A DNA stretch of 64,000 nucleotides from Flaviramulus multivorans (GTDB lineage: Bacteria; Bacteroidota; Bacteroidia; Flavobacteriales; Flavobacteriaceae): NCBI RefSeq assembly GCF_021728415.1, contig NZ_JAKKDV010000002.1, positions 186,001 through 250,000 of the forward strand. The letters run 5' to 3'. Positions 29,620-35,866 of this stretch are shown piece after piece (position 1 is the stretch's first letter; every line of letters starts with the position of its first letter). Made by a program: the position numbers and the translations under genes. The notes beneath the pieces are model-generated. The model was not told the DNA's origin, searched no databases, and worked only from the letters and a program-made list of their open reading frames with translations.

Positions 29620-31086
29620 ATGACATTTATCCGAAATTTAACTTCTCGTTTTTCAAACAAAATCATTTCAGTTGAAATAGACCAAGACCTTTTAGAAGAA
29701 TTAGATACAGCAGACAAAGTCACTACCAACAGAAATATCACTTTTAATTTATATAAATTAATCTATCATATTGGAACAATTCAATCTAGGAGGTTTGCAC
29801 CTTCAAACCGATTAAAGTTTAGTGATAAATCAGACTTAATTGAAACTCTTTACTCAAACACCAACGAATTTAGAGTTCGAATAAATGATGTTAGAACAGT
29901 TAATGGTTCTGAAACCCTAACGTCAATCTCGGAAGATTTTGGAATTGGAATTTCGGTTGTGATTGCCGAAAAACTATTTAATATAAAACGTTCTACAATT
30001 CAAAAGATTTACGGAACTGGAAGAAGACCAGATTGGAAGTGTCAAACAACAGACAATAGGATTTTAGTTTTTGAATGCAAAGGTTCAACTAGTATGCAAA
30101 CTTCGATTCAGCAAGAAGTAAATGCTTTAGACCAAAAAACAAAAGAACCAGGCGATGTCCAAATTGCATCTCTCACTGTTCTTAATGAAAATTCAATTAG
30201 TACAAATAGGTTTCTTGACCCACCAATTGAACAAAGTAATATTTCACCAACAATGGAAAATCATATTTTAAGAGCTGGTCATTATGCCTCTGTTTTTAGT
30301 TTTCTAGGGAACAGTAAATTAAGTAGATATTATTCTCAAATGAGAAAAAGATTGGAAGGAAAGATTACACCTTATGAACAAGAACTAAAAAATGAAACTT
30401 TCAGGGATTTAAGAACTAATGACCCAACAGTTTATTTTGACAATAAAGAGTTCGCTGGTTCATTTTACGAAATCGACAATCAAAAATTTCTATTTGTTGG
30501 AGTTGATAAGGAGTTATTATCATATTCAGGGTTCATTGAATTTAAAGACTATGAAAACGATTCTGACACTTTAATAAGAGGAAATCATTACAACCTTTTT
30601 AAAGATGGAGTTTTAATAATTGAAATTGAACAAATTCAAGATTTTGATGATATTGTTAGAATAGATAGAATACAGAATTACCAAAATAAAATAACCGTTA
30701 GCGATATTGATGGGATGAATGAAATTTCATTTTCGAAATATTTCATTCACTTACTCGAAAGAAATGGATTTACGAATATTCGGGAAGAAATAAAAGTTGG
30801 AGATTTTCAAATTGATTTAACAGCAGATTTTAATAACGAAACATATTATTTTGAATTCAAAATATATAAGAATAAAAGAATGAACCGAAATGCTATTGAA
30901 CAAGTTAACTTCTATAGCAGACAAATTTTGAATGGTAAATTTGTTTTAGTGACTAATGGAAAAATGAATAGTGAATATCTGGATAACTCAAGAATTACGA
31001 TTATCGATAGAAATGGACTAAAGAAAATTGCCAATAACTATAGAAATTTAATTGAACTAATAAATACTACGCCCAACAACGTATAA
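29620..31086 (+). CDS. protein with two PD-(D/E)XK nuclease-like domains
   Basis: 488 aa, cytoplasmic, no signal peptide. The N-terminal half has a PD-(D/E)XK core: Glu105, Asp138 in GRRPDWK, then ILVFECKG with Glu152 and Lys154. The C-terminal domain has a second, Mrr-like core: Glu390, Asp399 in VGDFQIDL, YYFEFKIYKN with Glu412 and Lys414, then IEQVNFYSRQ and FVLVTNG. Both sets of catalytic residues look intact. Such nucleases often act in defence against foreign DNA, but no methylase, helicase or other partner is beside it. The gene fills one unit of the array, and its stop codon falls inside the next boundary element. I do not recognise the full-length family. Confidence 0.75.
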   Translation: MTFIRNLTSRFSNKIISVEIDQDLLEELDTADKVTTNRNITFNLYKLIYHIGTIQSRRFAPSNRLKFSDKSDLIETLYSNTNEFRVRINDVRTVNGSETLTSISEDFGIGISVVIAEKLFNIKRSTIQKIYGTGRRPDWKCQTTDNRILVFECKGSTSMQTSIQQEVNALDQKTKEPGDVQIASLTVLNENSISTNRFLDPPIEQSNISPTMENHILRAGHYASVFSFLGNSKLSRYYSQMRKRLEGKITPYEQELKNETFRDLRTNDPTVYFDNKEFAGSFYEIDNQKFLFVGVDKELLSYSGFIEFKDYENDSDTLIRGNHYNLFKDGVLIIEIEQIQDFDDIVRIDRIQNYQNKITVSDIDGMNEISFSKYFIHLLERNGFTNIREEIKVGDFQIDLTADFNNETYYFEFKIYKNKRMNRNAIEQVNFYSRQILNGKFVLVTNGKMNSEYLDNSRITIIDRNGLKKIANNYRNLIELINTTPNNV

Positions 31087-31204
31087 AATTAATTGCTAAT
31101 GCAAGCTTACTTACGAAAATCCTCGCGGATTTTCTATTCGGTTTGTATTTGCTAAATTAGGTGCTTAAACAACGCAACTAATCTTATACAAGACCGTTGT
31201 AGCC
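31070..31204 (+). repeat. cassette-boundary element B (complete, attC-like)
   Basis: The left end is CGCCCAAC-AACG and the right end GACC-GTTGTAGCC. Inside, GTATAAAATTAATTGC (31081 on) pairs with GCAACTAATCTTATAC (to 31189), with two A/C mismatches that become G-T wobbles on the bottom strand. A central hairpin GAAAATCC-TCGC-GGATTTTC lies at 31115-31134. Total length is about 135 bp. The left box is complementary to the start of the preceding unit (29587-29594), not to its own right box. Confidence 0.6.
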
Positions 31205-31214
31205 AATTAAAAAA

Positions 31215-31574
31215 ATGAGTACTGAAAATGAAATTTTTATTCCAAATCAAAAAACTCGGAAAAAGTTAGCCGAAAAACTGAAATTGGAATTTGACGAAAA
31301 TATGCAAGATTGGGAATGGGAAATATCTGACTCAAATCGAATTGCTGAATTCATAACGGAATATGATAATTGGAATTCTTCACAAGCGGAAAAAGAAACG
31401 CTAATGGAAATTATTCTTGATAGTCTGAACGATATGAAAAAAACAAATAATGAATTTGAAAAACATTTGAATTCTGTTCTTTTAAGATTAAAAAAGAATT
31501 CTGAAATTCATAGAGGAACAATTAAATATTGGAAAAACGGAAATTTTGATATTTCAGAGCATCTGAAAAAATAA
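31215..31574 (+). CDS. hypothetical protein in cassette unit 2
   Basis: 119 aa, start ATG at 31215, 11 bp after the boundary box. It is charged, mostly helical and soluble, with no signal or membrane segment: a Lys-rich N-terminus (FIPNQKTRKKLAEKLKLEF), an acidic middle (MQDWEWEISDSNR) and a long helix (NDMKKTNNEFEKHLNSVLLR). The size and composition would suit an antitoxin, immunity or regulatory protein, but there is no diagnostic motif and no partner gene in the same unit. I do not recognise the family. Confidence 0.6.
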   Translation: MSTENEIFIPNQKTRKKLAEKLKLEFDENMQDWEWEISDSNRIAEFITEYDNWNSSQAEKETLMEIILDSLNDMKKTNNEFEKHLNSVLLRLKKNSEIHRGTIKYWKNGNFDISEHLKK

Positions 31575-31577
31575 CTG

Positions 31578-31714
31578 GCTACAACAACGTATAAAAATAA
31601 TTGCTATTTTGTGCTTAATTAAAAGTCGTTGCGTATTTACCAACTTCTGATTTTCCTTCGGAAAATCCTCGTCGACAAACACGCAACTATTCTTATACAA
31701 AACCGTTTTACGGC
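31578..31714 (+). repeat. cassette-boundary element C (complete, attC-like)
   Basis: The left box GGCTACAAC (31578-31586) is the exact reverse complement of GTTGTAGCC (31196-31204), the start of the same unit. GTATAAAAATAATTGC pairs with GCAACTATTCTTATAC, with the same two A/C mismatch positions as element B. One base pair differs from B in a compensatory way. The central hairpin GATTTTCC-TTC-GGAAAATC lies at 31649-31667. The right box is GTTTTACGGC (31705-31714). Confidence 0.6.
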
Positions 31715-31749
31715 ATATAAATGGAGCCAAGGTAAACTTAAAACCATAC

Positions 31750-32223
31750 ATGTTTTCATTGTTCATAAGAAATTTATTTTTTACAATTTTGCAACCTGGA
31801 TTAGTAGCAGGGTTAATACCATTATGGATTACAGGTTTTAGGATTAATAACTTATTTGACAAAGTTTGGCAATTGCATCATTTTATAGGAACTATTATTT
31901 TTCTGATTGGCTTTGTAATAATGATTTGGTGCATCATAAATATTGCTGTTAAAGGAAGAGGTACACTTTCTCCCATAGATCCAACAAAGAGATTAGTTGT
32001 TGCTGGAATTTACAAATTTTCACGCAACCCAATGTACGTTGGTGTGACTTTAATATTGATTGGACAATCAGCCCATTTTCAATCAGTTGAGTTATGGATT
32101 TACTCTCTCTTTGTCTTTATTACCTTCAATATTTTCATAATATTCGTTGAAGAACCTCGATTGAGAAAGGATTTTGGAGAAGAGTACAGAAGGTATTGTA
32201 AAAAAGTAAGGAGATGGATTTAA
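31750..32223 (+). CDS. isoprenylcysteine carboxyl methyltransferase (ICMT)-family membrane protein
   Basis: 157 aa with four hydrophobic segments (about 5-28, 42-64, 95-112, 118-138). The family signature is present: GRGTLSPIDPTKRLVVAGIYKFSRNPMY (read as GRGTLSPIDPTK and GIYKFSRNPMYVG), then FVEEPRLRKDFGEEYRRYC near the C-terminus. These bind SAM in ICMT/PEMT proteins. The bacterial members are SAM-dependent methyltransferases of mostly unknown substrates. It occupies unit 3 of the array on its own. It is an unusually housekeeping-like cargo for an accessory region. Confidence 0.82.
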   Translation: MFSLFIRNLFFTILQPGLVAGLIPLWITGFRINNLFDKVWQLHHFIGTIIFLIGFVIMIWCIINIAVKGRGTLSPIDPTKRLVVAGIYKFSRNPMYVGVTLILIGQSAHFQSVELWIYSLFVFITFNIFIIFVEEPRLRKDFGEEYRRYCKKVRRWI

Positions 32224-32261
32224 TATTCTAGAATCCAAACGAGTTTCAAAAGACAATTACG

Positions 32262-32392
32262 ACCGTACAGTAACGTGTATTTCATTGATCCGAAATTCCT
32301 CTCAGAATTTCCATGCTGTTGAACAATGGGTTTCTTTCTTTTTGTTAACTTAGTACTCAACGCAACGAAACCATAGCCCAACCGTTATGACC
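32262..32392 (+). repeat. cassette-boundary element D (divergent)
   Basis: The left box CCGTACAGT-AACG (32262-32275) is an imperfect reverse complement of the unit start GTTTTACGGC (31705-31714). The right box is ACC-GTTATGACC (32384-32392). TTCATTG pairs loosely with CAACGAAA on the right. The central hairpin GAAATTC-CTCTCA-GAATTTC (32292-32311) is clear. It has the same plan as B and C, with weaker sequence. Confidence 0.45.
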
Positions 32393-32404
32393 AATAACTA
32401 ACCA

Positions 32405-33127
32405 ATGATAAAATTCTTTAGAAAATTTAGACAGAAACTACTAACTGAAAATAAATTCAGTAAGTACTTTCTTTATGCTATCGGCGAAATTTTTCTTGTA
32501 ATGATTGGGATTCTTTTGGCTCTTCAAATAAATAATTGGAATTCTGCTAATGTTGCCACGAAAAAAGAAAGAGGTATTTTAACAGAATTATCCAGTGGTT
32601 TAAAATTAGACAAATCAATTTTAAAAAATGCCTTAAGAAAAGATTCTCTTGATCTGATAGGGTTATATAGCCTCGATTCTCTTCTAAACTATCCAGAACA
32701 TGATAACAATTCAGATATAAATAAGTTATTTGGAAAAGTTTATGGGTTTCGTTTTGTACGTGTAAATACGGCCTTTTATGAAGACTTAAAATCGTCAGGG
32801 CTTCAAGTATTAAAAGATGATGAAATAAGGTCTGCGGTCGTAAATCTTTTTGAGGACAACTATGTGTTTTTAAAAGATCTTATTGACCAAGAACGAAGTG
32901 TAAATCAAGTAAATAGACCATATTTTTTAGAAAATTTTACAAATCTTACGTTTCAAGAATATGCAAAACCTAGAAGCATTAAATTAATTTGGAAAGATTC
33001 ATATTTTAAAAATTTGGTCCATTACCGAATAATTACCTTAGAAACGAATCAAATAAAATGGTACAAGAAAACTATTGAAGACATTGATAATCTTCAATCA
33101 CTTATTAGCATCTATTTAAACGAATGA
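32405..33127 (+). CDS. DUF6090 family membrane protein, paralogue 1
   Basis: 240 aa. The N-terminal 45 residues are the DUF6090 module: a basic amphipathic start (MIKFFRKFRQKLLTENKFSK), then YAIGEIFLVMIGILLALQIN as a single membrane helix and NNWN. The remaining roughly 190 residues are helical and charged, probably cytoplasmic or periplasmic, with no recognised motif. Function is unknown; the family is abundant and multi-copy in flavobacteria. The first of three paralogues in successive units. Bases 32397-32421 recur identically at 34047-34071. Confidence 0.78.
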   Translation: MIKFFRKFRQKLLTENKFSKYFLYAIGEIFLVMIGILLALQINNWNSANVATKKERGILTELSSGLKLDKSILKNALRKDSLDLIGLYSLDSLLNYPEHDNNSDINKLFGKVYGFRFVRVNTAFYEDLKSSGLQVLKDDEIRSAVVNLFEDNYVFLKDLIDQERSVNQVNRPYFLENFTNLTFQEYAKPRSIKLIWKDSYFKNLVHYRIITLETNQIKWYKKTIEDIDNLQSLISIYLNE

Positions 33128-33139
33128 GAGTGAAAAAAA

Positions 33140-33167
33140 ACGAAAGCACAACAACGCATTGGTGGTC
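33140..33167 (+). repeat. cassette-boundary element E (left fragment)
   Basis: ACGAAAGCACAACAACG (33140-33156) is repeated exactly at 33967-33983, so the second DUF6090 gene lies between 17-bp direct repeats 827 bp apart. The element breaks off after CATTGGTGGTC and has no right half. The left box does not match the start of its own unit well, which suggests a rearrangement here. Confidence 0.45.
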
Positions 33168-33190
33168 AAAAAAAACAAAATGAAAAATAG

Positions 33191-33967
33191 ATGTTAAAAT
33201 TCTTCCGAAAAATTAGACAACGATTGTTGACCGAAAATAAATTCAGTAAATATCTGATTTATGCTATTGGAGAAATTGTATTAGTAGTTATCGGAATTTT
33301 AATTGCTCTTCAAATTAATAATTGGAATGAAAATCGAATTAATGAAAATAACGAAACAATTATTCTTGAAACATTACAAGAAGAGTTTCTAGAAAACAAA
33401 AAAAGATATTCTGAAACTATAAAGCAACAATCATATGTGATTAAATATTGCAAATCACTTATTGAATGTTTAGAATTGAAAGACTCAGAATATAAAAGAG
33501 ATTCTATTGGCGATTTTATTCACTTTGGAGCTCTGAATTATTTTCGAGCAGAACCATTAGTTGGAAGCTATCAATCTATGCTAGGCAGTGGAGATTTAAA
33601 ACTTTTAAAGAATGAAGGTTTAAAAGCTAAATTAGCTTCATTTTCGGCAGAAATTAATACTGGATTCGAAGATGAGACTGCATCAATGAATTTATTAAAT
33701 CAACTGCATCTGGAATTCAAATCTATCGGAGAAGAACTTTATCCAAACCAATTAAGGCAAAGACTTGAATTAGCAGAACGAATTGGTAAAAACAATGAAG
33801 AGCGCAATAAAATAATATCGGAATTGTATCAAAATCCAAATATTTTAAATCCGTTATATACCAAAGCCGCTTTTGAAAAAAATAGATTGGACTTGCAGAA
33901 AAAAATGTTGAACTATTCAAATGAAATTCTGGATTTAATTGAAACCGAACTGAATCATAAAAAATAA
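33191..33967 (+). CDS. DUF6090 family membrane protein, paralogue 2
   Basis: 258 aa. It has the same N-terminal module as its neighbours (FFRKIRQRLLTENKFSK, then YLIYAIGEIVLVVIGILIAL as membrane helix and QINNWNE). The downstream helical domain shares little with paralogue 1: TLQEEFLENKKRYSETIKQQ and many Asn/Glu-rich helices ending LIETELNHKK. The only ATG that keeps the module is at 33191. It lies between exact 17-bp repeats (elements E and F), so it looks like a separately inserted or duplicated unit. Function is unknown. Confidence 0.78.
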   Translation: MLKFFRKIRQRLLTENKFSKYLIYAIGEIVLVVIGILIALQINNWNENRINENNETIILETLQEEFLENKKRYSETIKQQSYVIKYCKSLIECLELKDSEYKRDSIGDFIHFGALNYFRAEPLVGSYQSMLGSGDLKLLKNEGLKAKLASFSAEINTGFEDETASMNLLNQLHLEFKSIGEELYPNQLRQRLELAERIGKNNEERNKIISELYQNPNILNPLYTKAAFEKNRLDLQKKMLNYSNEILDLIETELNHKK

Positions 33968-34031
33968 CGAAAGCACAACAACGTGTATAATTAATTGCTT
34001 ATTTTAGGCTTAAACAAAGGTCGTTGTGCTT
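33967..34031 (+). repeat. cassette-boundary element F (short form)
   Basis: ACGAAAGCACAACAACG then TGTATAATTAATTGC follows the left half of elements B and C. The sequence stops at GTCGTTGTGCTT, where C continues with its central hairpin. AAGCACAAC (33971-33979) and GTTGTGCTT (34023-34031) are perfectly complementary, so this short copy can close on itself. Confidence 0.45.
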
Positions 34032-34053
34032 CATTAATAGAAACCACTAACCA

Positions 34054-34170
34054 ATGATAAAATTCTTTAGATTATCGAAACAAAATTTTGCGAAGCAAAA
34101 TCAAAGGTCTGGTAGACCTTTGGTTGAGATAGCCGCTTGCGGAGAAAATAAAAGTACGCATCATGATTAA
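34054..34170 (+). pseudogene. truncated DUF6090 N-terminus interrupted by hairpin repeats
   Basis: An ATG at 34054 opens MIKFFR, identical at the DNA level to the start of paralogue 1 (25 shared bases, 34047-34071). The frame then runs into two perfect hairpins, ATTTTGC-GAA-GCAAAAT (34085-34101) and AAAGGTCT-GGT-AGACCTTT (34103-34121), and stops at 34168-34170 after 38 codons. It overlaps the start of the intact third paralogue (34163). It is best read as a gene remnant cut by a REP-like insertion. Confidence 0.5.
34085..34121. repeat. twin-hairpin REP-like repeat
   Basis: Two adjacent perfect short hairpins with 7- and 8-bp stems and 3-nt loops. There is no T-run, so they do not look like a terminator. 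The position inside a DUF6090 start remnant suggests an insertion. Confidence 0.5.
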
Positions 34171-34927
34171 GTTCTTCAGACACATTCGACAGCGACTACT
34201 TTCAGAAGGAAAAACTGGAAAGTATTTAAAATATGCAATAGGTGAAATTATTTTGGTGGTTATTGGGATTTTGATTGCTCTTCAGATAAACAATTGGAAT
34301 CAGGTCACGAAAGATGACAAAATTTTGAGGGAATACTTGGGAAAGATAAAATCACATACTCAAGAAGATATGAGAATGTTGGATTCATTAACTAAGTATC
34401 GAAAAAATATTGGAAATCTTTGTAAGAAAGCAAGAACGGCAATTCTAGATAAAAAGGAAGAAGAAAACCTGCTTCTGCTCATGGGTTGTGGGTCTGCCTT
34501 TATGGAGTTTCATTTCAAACCTAACACAGGCGGCTATGAAGCTCTAAAAAATTCTAATTATTTCGGTAAAATAAACAACACAGATTTAGATTCCCTTTTG
34601 ATTCGTTACCACAGGCTTGTAGATGACATTTCACAAAATGAAGAAAGTTATAATGGGTATCTAAAAGGGCAAGAAAATTATCTTTCCACTCAGTTTGATA
34701 AATCGTTGGTCCTCGCAACAGCTTTCTTACCTCCAGATTCATTAAGCTTAAGAGCTACTTCTCAATCTGAATATTTCGAGGATTTTAAAGAGTACACTTC
34801 ATCTGCATCATATAGAAATGTAATTAATTTAGCAGCTTTTCAGTTTGATTGGATGATTGATTTATATAGTCAACTTGATGAAGTAGGTGAAAATGTAATC
34901 AAGGAAATAGATTCATATGATAATTGA
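34163..34927 (+). CDS. DUF6090 family membrane protein, paralogue 3
   Basis: 254 aa. The N-terminal module is MIKFFRHIRQRLLSEGKTGK, KYAIGEIILVVIGILIAL and QINNWNQ. The C-terminal domain is again different from the two other paralogues and contains three Cys residues, including MGCG. The strong conservation of the anchor against a variable tail suggests a common membrane docking part with exchangeable outer domains. It starts inside the last codons of the 34054-34170 remnant. The final base of the unit is boundary element G. Function is unknown. Confidence 0.78.
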   Translation: MIKFFRHIRQRLLSEGKTGKYLKYAIGEIILVVIGILIALQINNWNQVTKDDKILREYLGKIKSHTQEDMRMLDSLTKYRKNIGNLCKKARTAILDKKEEENLLLLMGCGSAFMEFHFKPNTGGYEALKNSNYFGKINNTDLDSLLIRYHRLVDDISQNEESYNGYLKGQENYLSTQFDKSLVLATAFLPPDSLSLRATSQSEYFEDFKEYTSSASYRNVINLAAFQFDWMIDLYSQLDEVGENVIKEIDSYDN

Positions 34928-34938
34928 TATTATGACCA

Positions 34939-35081
34939 CAGTACAACAACGCATAACGGTCATTGTATCGGTTATAGAAAAAAATTGAATATACATCAAT
35001 ATATTAACCCTCTTTCCCTATCTGAATAATTCGTAAATTGAAACACGACACAACGATATGTTATACAAAACCGTTAGCAGG
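34939..35081 (+). repeat. cassette-boundary element G (attC-like)
   Basis: The left box CAGTACAAC-AACG (34939-34951) matches 7 of 9 positions of the complement of the unit start GTTGTGCTT (34023-34031). CATAAC and CATTGT on the left pair with ACAACG and GTTATAC on the right. The right end TTATACAAAACC-GTTAGCAGG (35061-35081) is nearly that of element C. No central hairpin is obvious. Confidence 0.5.
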
Positions 35082-35111
35082 TATTGAAGAGCATCTCAAA
35101 ATAATTACGAA

Positions 35112-35546
35112 ATGGCTAAAAATAAGACCACCGAAACGAAAGTAGACGTCTTTGATTTTATTGAATCATATGTTGACAATGAACAAAAGAAAGCAGATAG
35201 TTATAAATTAATCGAATTAATGAGGGAATGGTCAGGTTTTGAACCTAAAATGTGGGGACCGACAATCATTGGATTTGGAAGTTATCACTATAAATATGCT
35301 AGCGGTCATGAAGGCGATGCTCCTTTGTTAGGTTTCTCGCCACGCAAAGCACAATTTTCACTATATGTCTATTCAAAAACTGAAAAAAGTGATACTCTTT
35401 TGCTAGATTTAGGTAAATTCAAAATGGGAAAAGCTTGTATTTACTTTAAGAAACTAACTGATATAAGTATTCCAATTGTTGAAAAACTTAGCATGGAAAC
35501 AATTGCATATCTAAATGAACACCACGAATGTTCTTGCAGAAACTAA
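35112..35546 (+). CDS. DUF1801 domain protein
   Basis: 144 aa, cytoplasmic. The DUF1801/YdhG-like fold is recognised from the helix VFDFIESYVDNEQKKADSYK, the strand motif MWGPTIIGFGSYHYKY, then LGFSPRKAQFSLYVY and a final helical LGKFKMGKACIYFKKLTDI. The family is frequent in mobile and chromosomal settings and is of unknown biochemical role, though the fold resembles frataxin-like proteins. It is the last protein unit of the array. The stop TAA (35544-35546) lies within the left box of element H. Confidence 0.85.
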   Translation: MAKNKTTETKVDVFDFIESYVDNEQKKADSYKLIELMREWSGFEPKMWGPTIIGFGSYHYKYASGHEGDAPLLGFSPRKAQFSLYVYSKTEKSDTLLLDLGKFKMGKACIYFKKLTDISIPIVEKLSMETIAYLNEHHECSCRN

Positions 35547-35648
35547 CAACGACCAGCCAACTACGCGTATGATTAATTAACTTAGTCTTTCAGCGAAAAA
35601 TCGCAACCGATTTCCCAAAACATAATGATACACCAACACGTTAGGGAT
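35536..35648 (+). repeat. cassette-boundary element H (attC-like, last)
   Basis: The left box CTAAC-AACG (35543-35551) pairs with CACGTTAG on the right (35637-35644). The inner GCGTAT-ATTA segment pairs partly with TAATGATAC. A small central hairpin AAATCG-CAAC-CGATTT lies near 35599-35614. The right box is GTTAGGG (35640-35646). It closes the array; no gene follows on the plus strand before glyA. Confidence 0.45.
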
Positions 35649-35866
35649 TGAAACGGCATCCTTTTACTTTTCTAAATAATTAGACAATAACTTTGAAAAG
35701 GATGTAAAACATAACAACAGAGTTTCTCCCTTCGCATAAATAACAAAAGTAAAAGATATAGTGGAAAGCCCGACCGTATGCCCTGAGCAGAGACGAAGGG
35801 CACGGGAACGCCCAAAACAAAAAAATCCTGCATAAAGCAGGATTTTTTTTATCTCTTAACTATGCG
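35547..35866. other. gene-free stretch: boundary element H, REP-like repeat, terminator
   Basis: 320 bp without a credible gene. It holds the end of the array (to 35648), a short A+T-rich spacer with AACAACAGAG, and a G+C-richer REP-like segment. That segment has GCCCT (35780-35784) and AGGGC (35797-35801) as arms and GAGCAGAGACGA as loop. The glyA terminator follows. The REP-like part resembles CTGAGCGxAGTCGAAGGG repeats seen from memory in many flavobacterial genomes. Confidence 0.6.
35818..35852 (-). terminator. intrinsic terminator of glyA
   Basis: ATCCTGC (35825-35831), loop ATAAA and GCAGGAT (35837-35843), flanked by A- and T-runs. It lies 15-50 bp after the glyA stop on the minus strand. 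Confidence 0.85.

Noticed and set aside
29550-29741. 63-codon minus-strand frame at the left array border
   Set aside because: Antisense to the start of the nuclease-like gene; no supporting motif.
31629-31841. 70-codon plus-strand frame across boundary element C
   Set aside because: It overlaps the start of the ICMT-like gene in another frame and includes the hairpin repeat.
31554-31862. 102-codon minus-strand frame over boundary element C
   Set aside because: Its sequence is derived from the palindromic element and the antisense of the methyltransferase start; no family likeness.
29430-35866. CRISPR array or prophage in the accessory region
   Set aside because: The repeats are long, imperfect palindromes spaced by genes, not short identical repeats with spacers. 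No phage structural, integrase or transposase gene is present.
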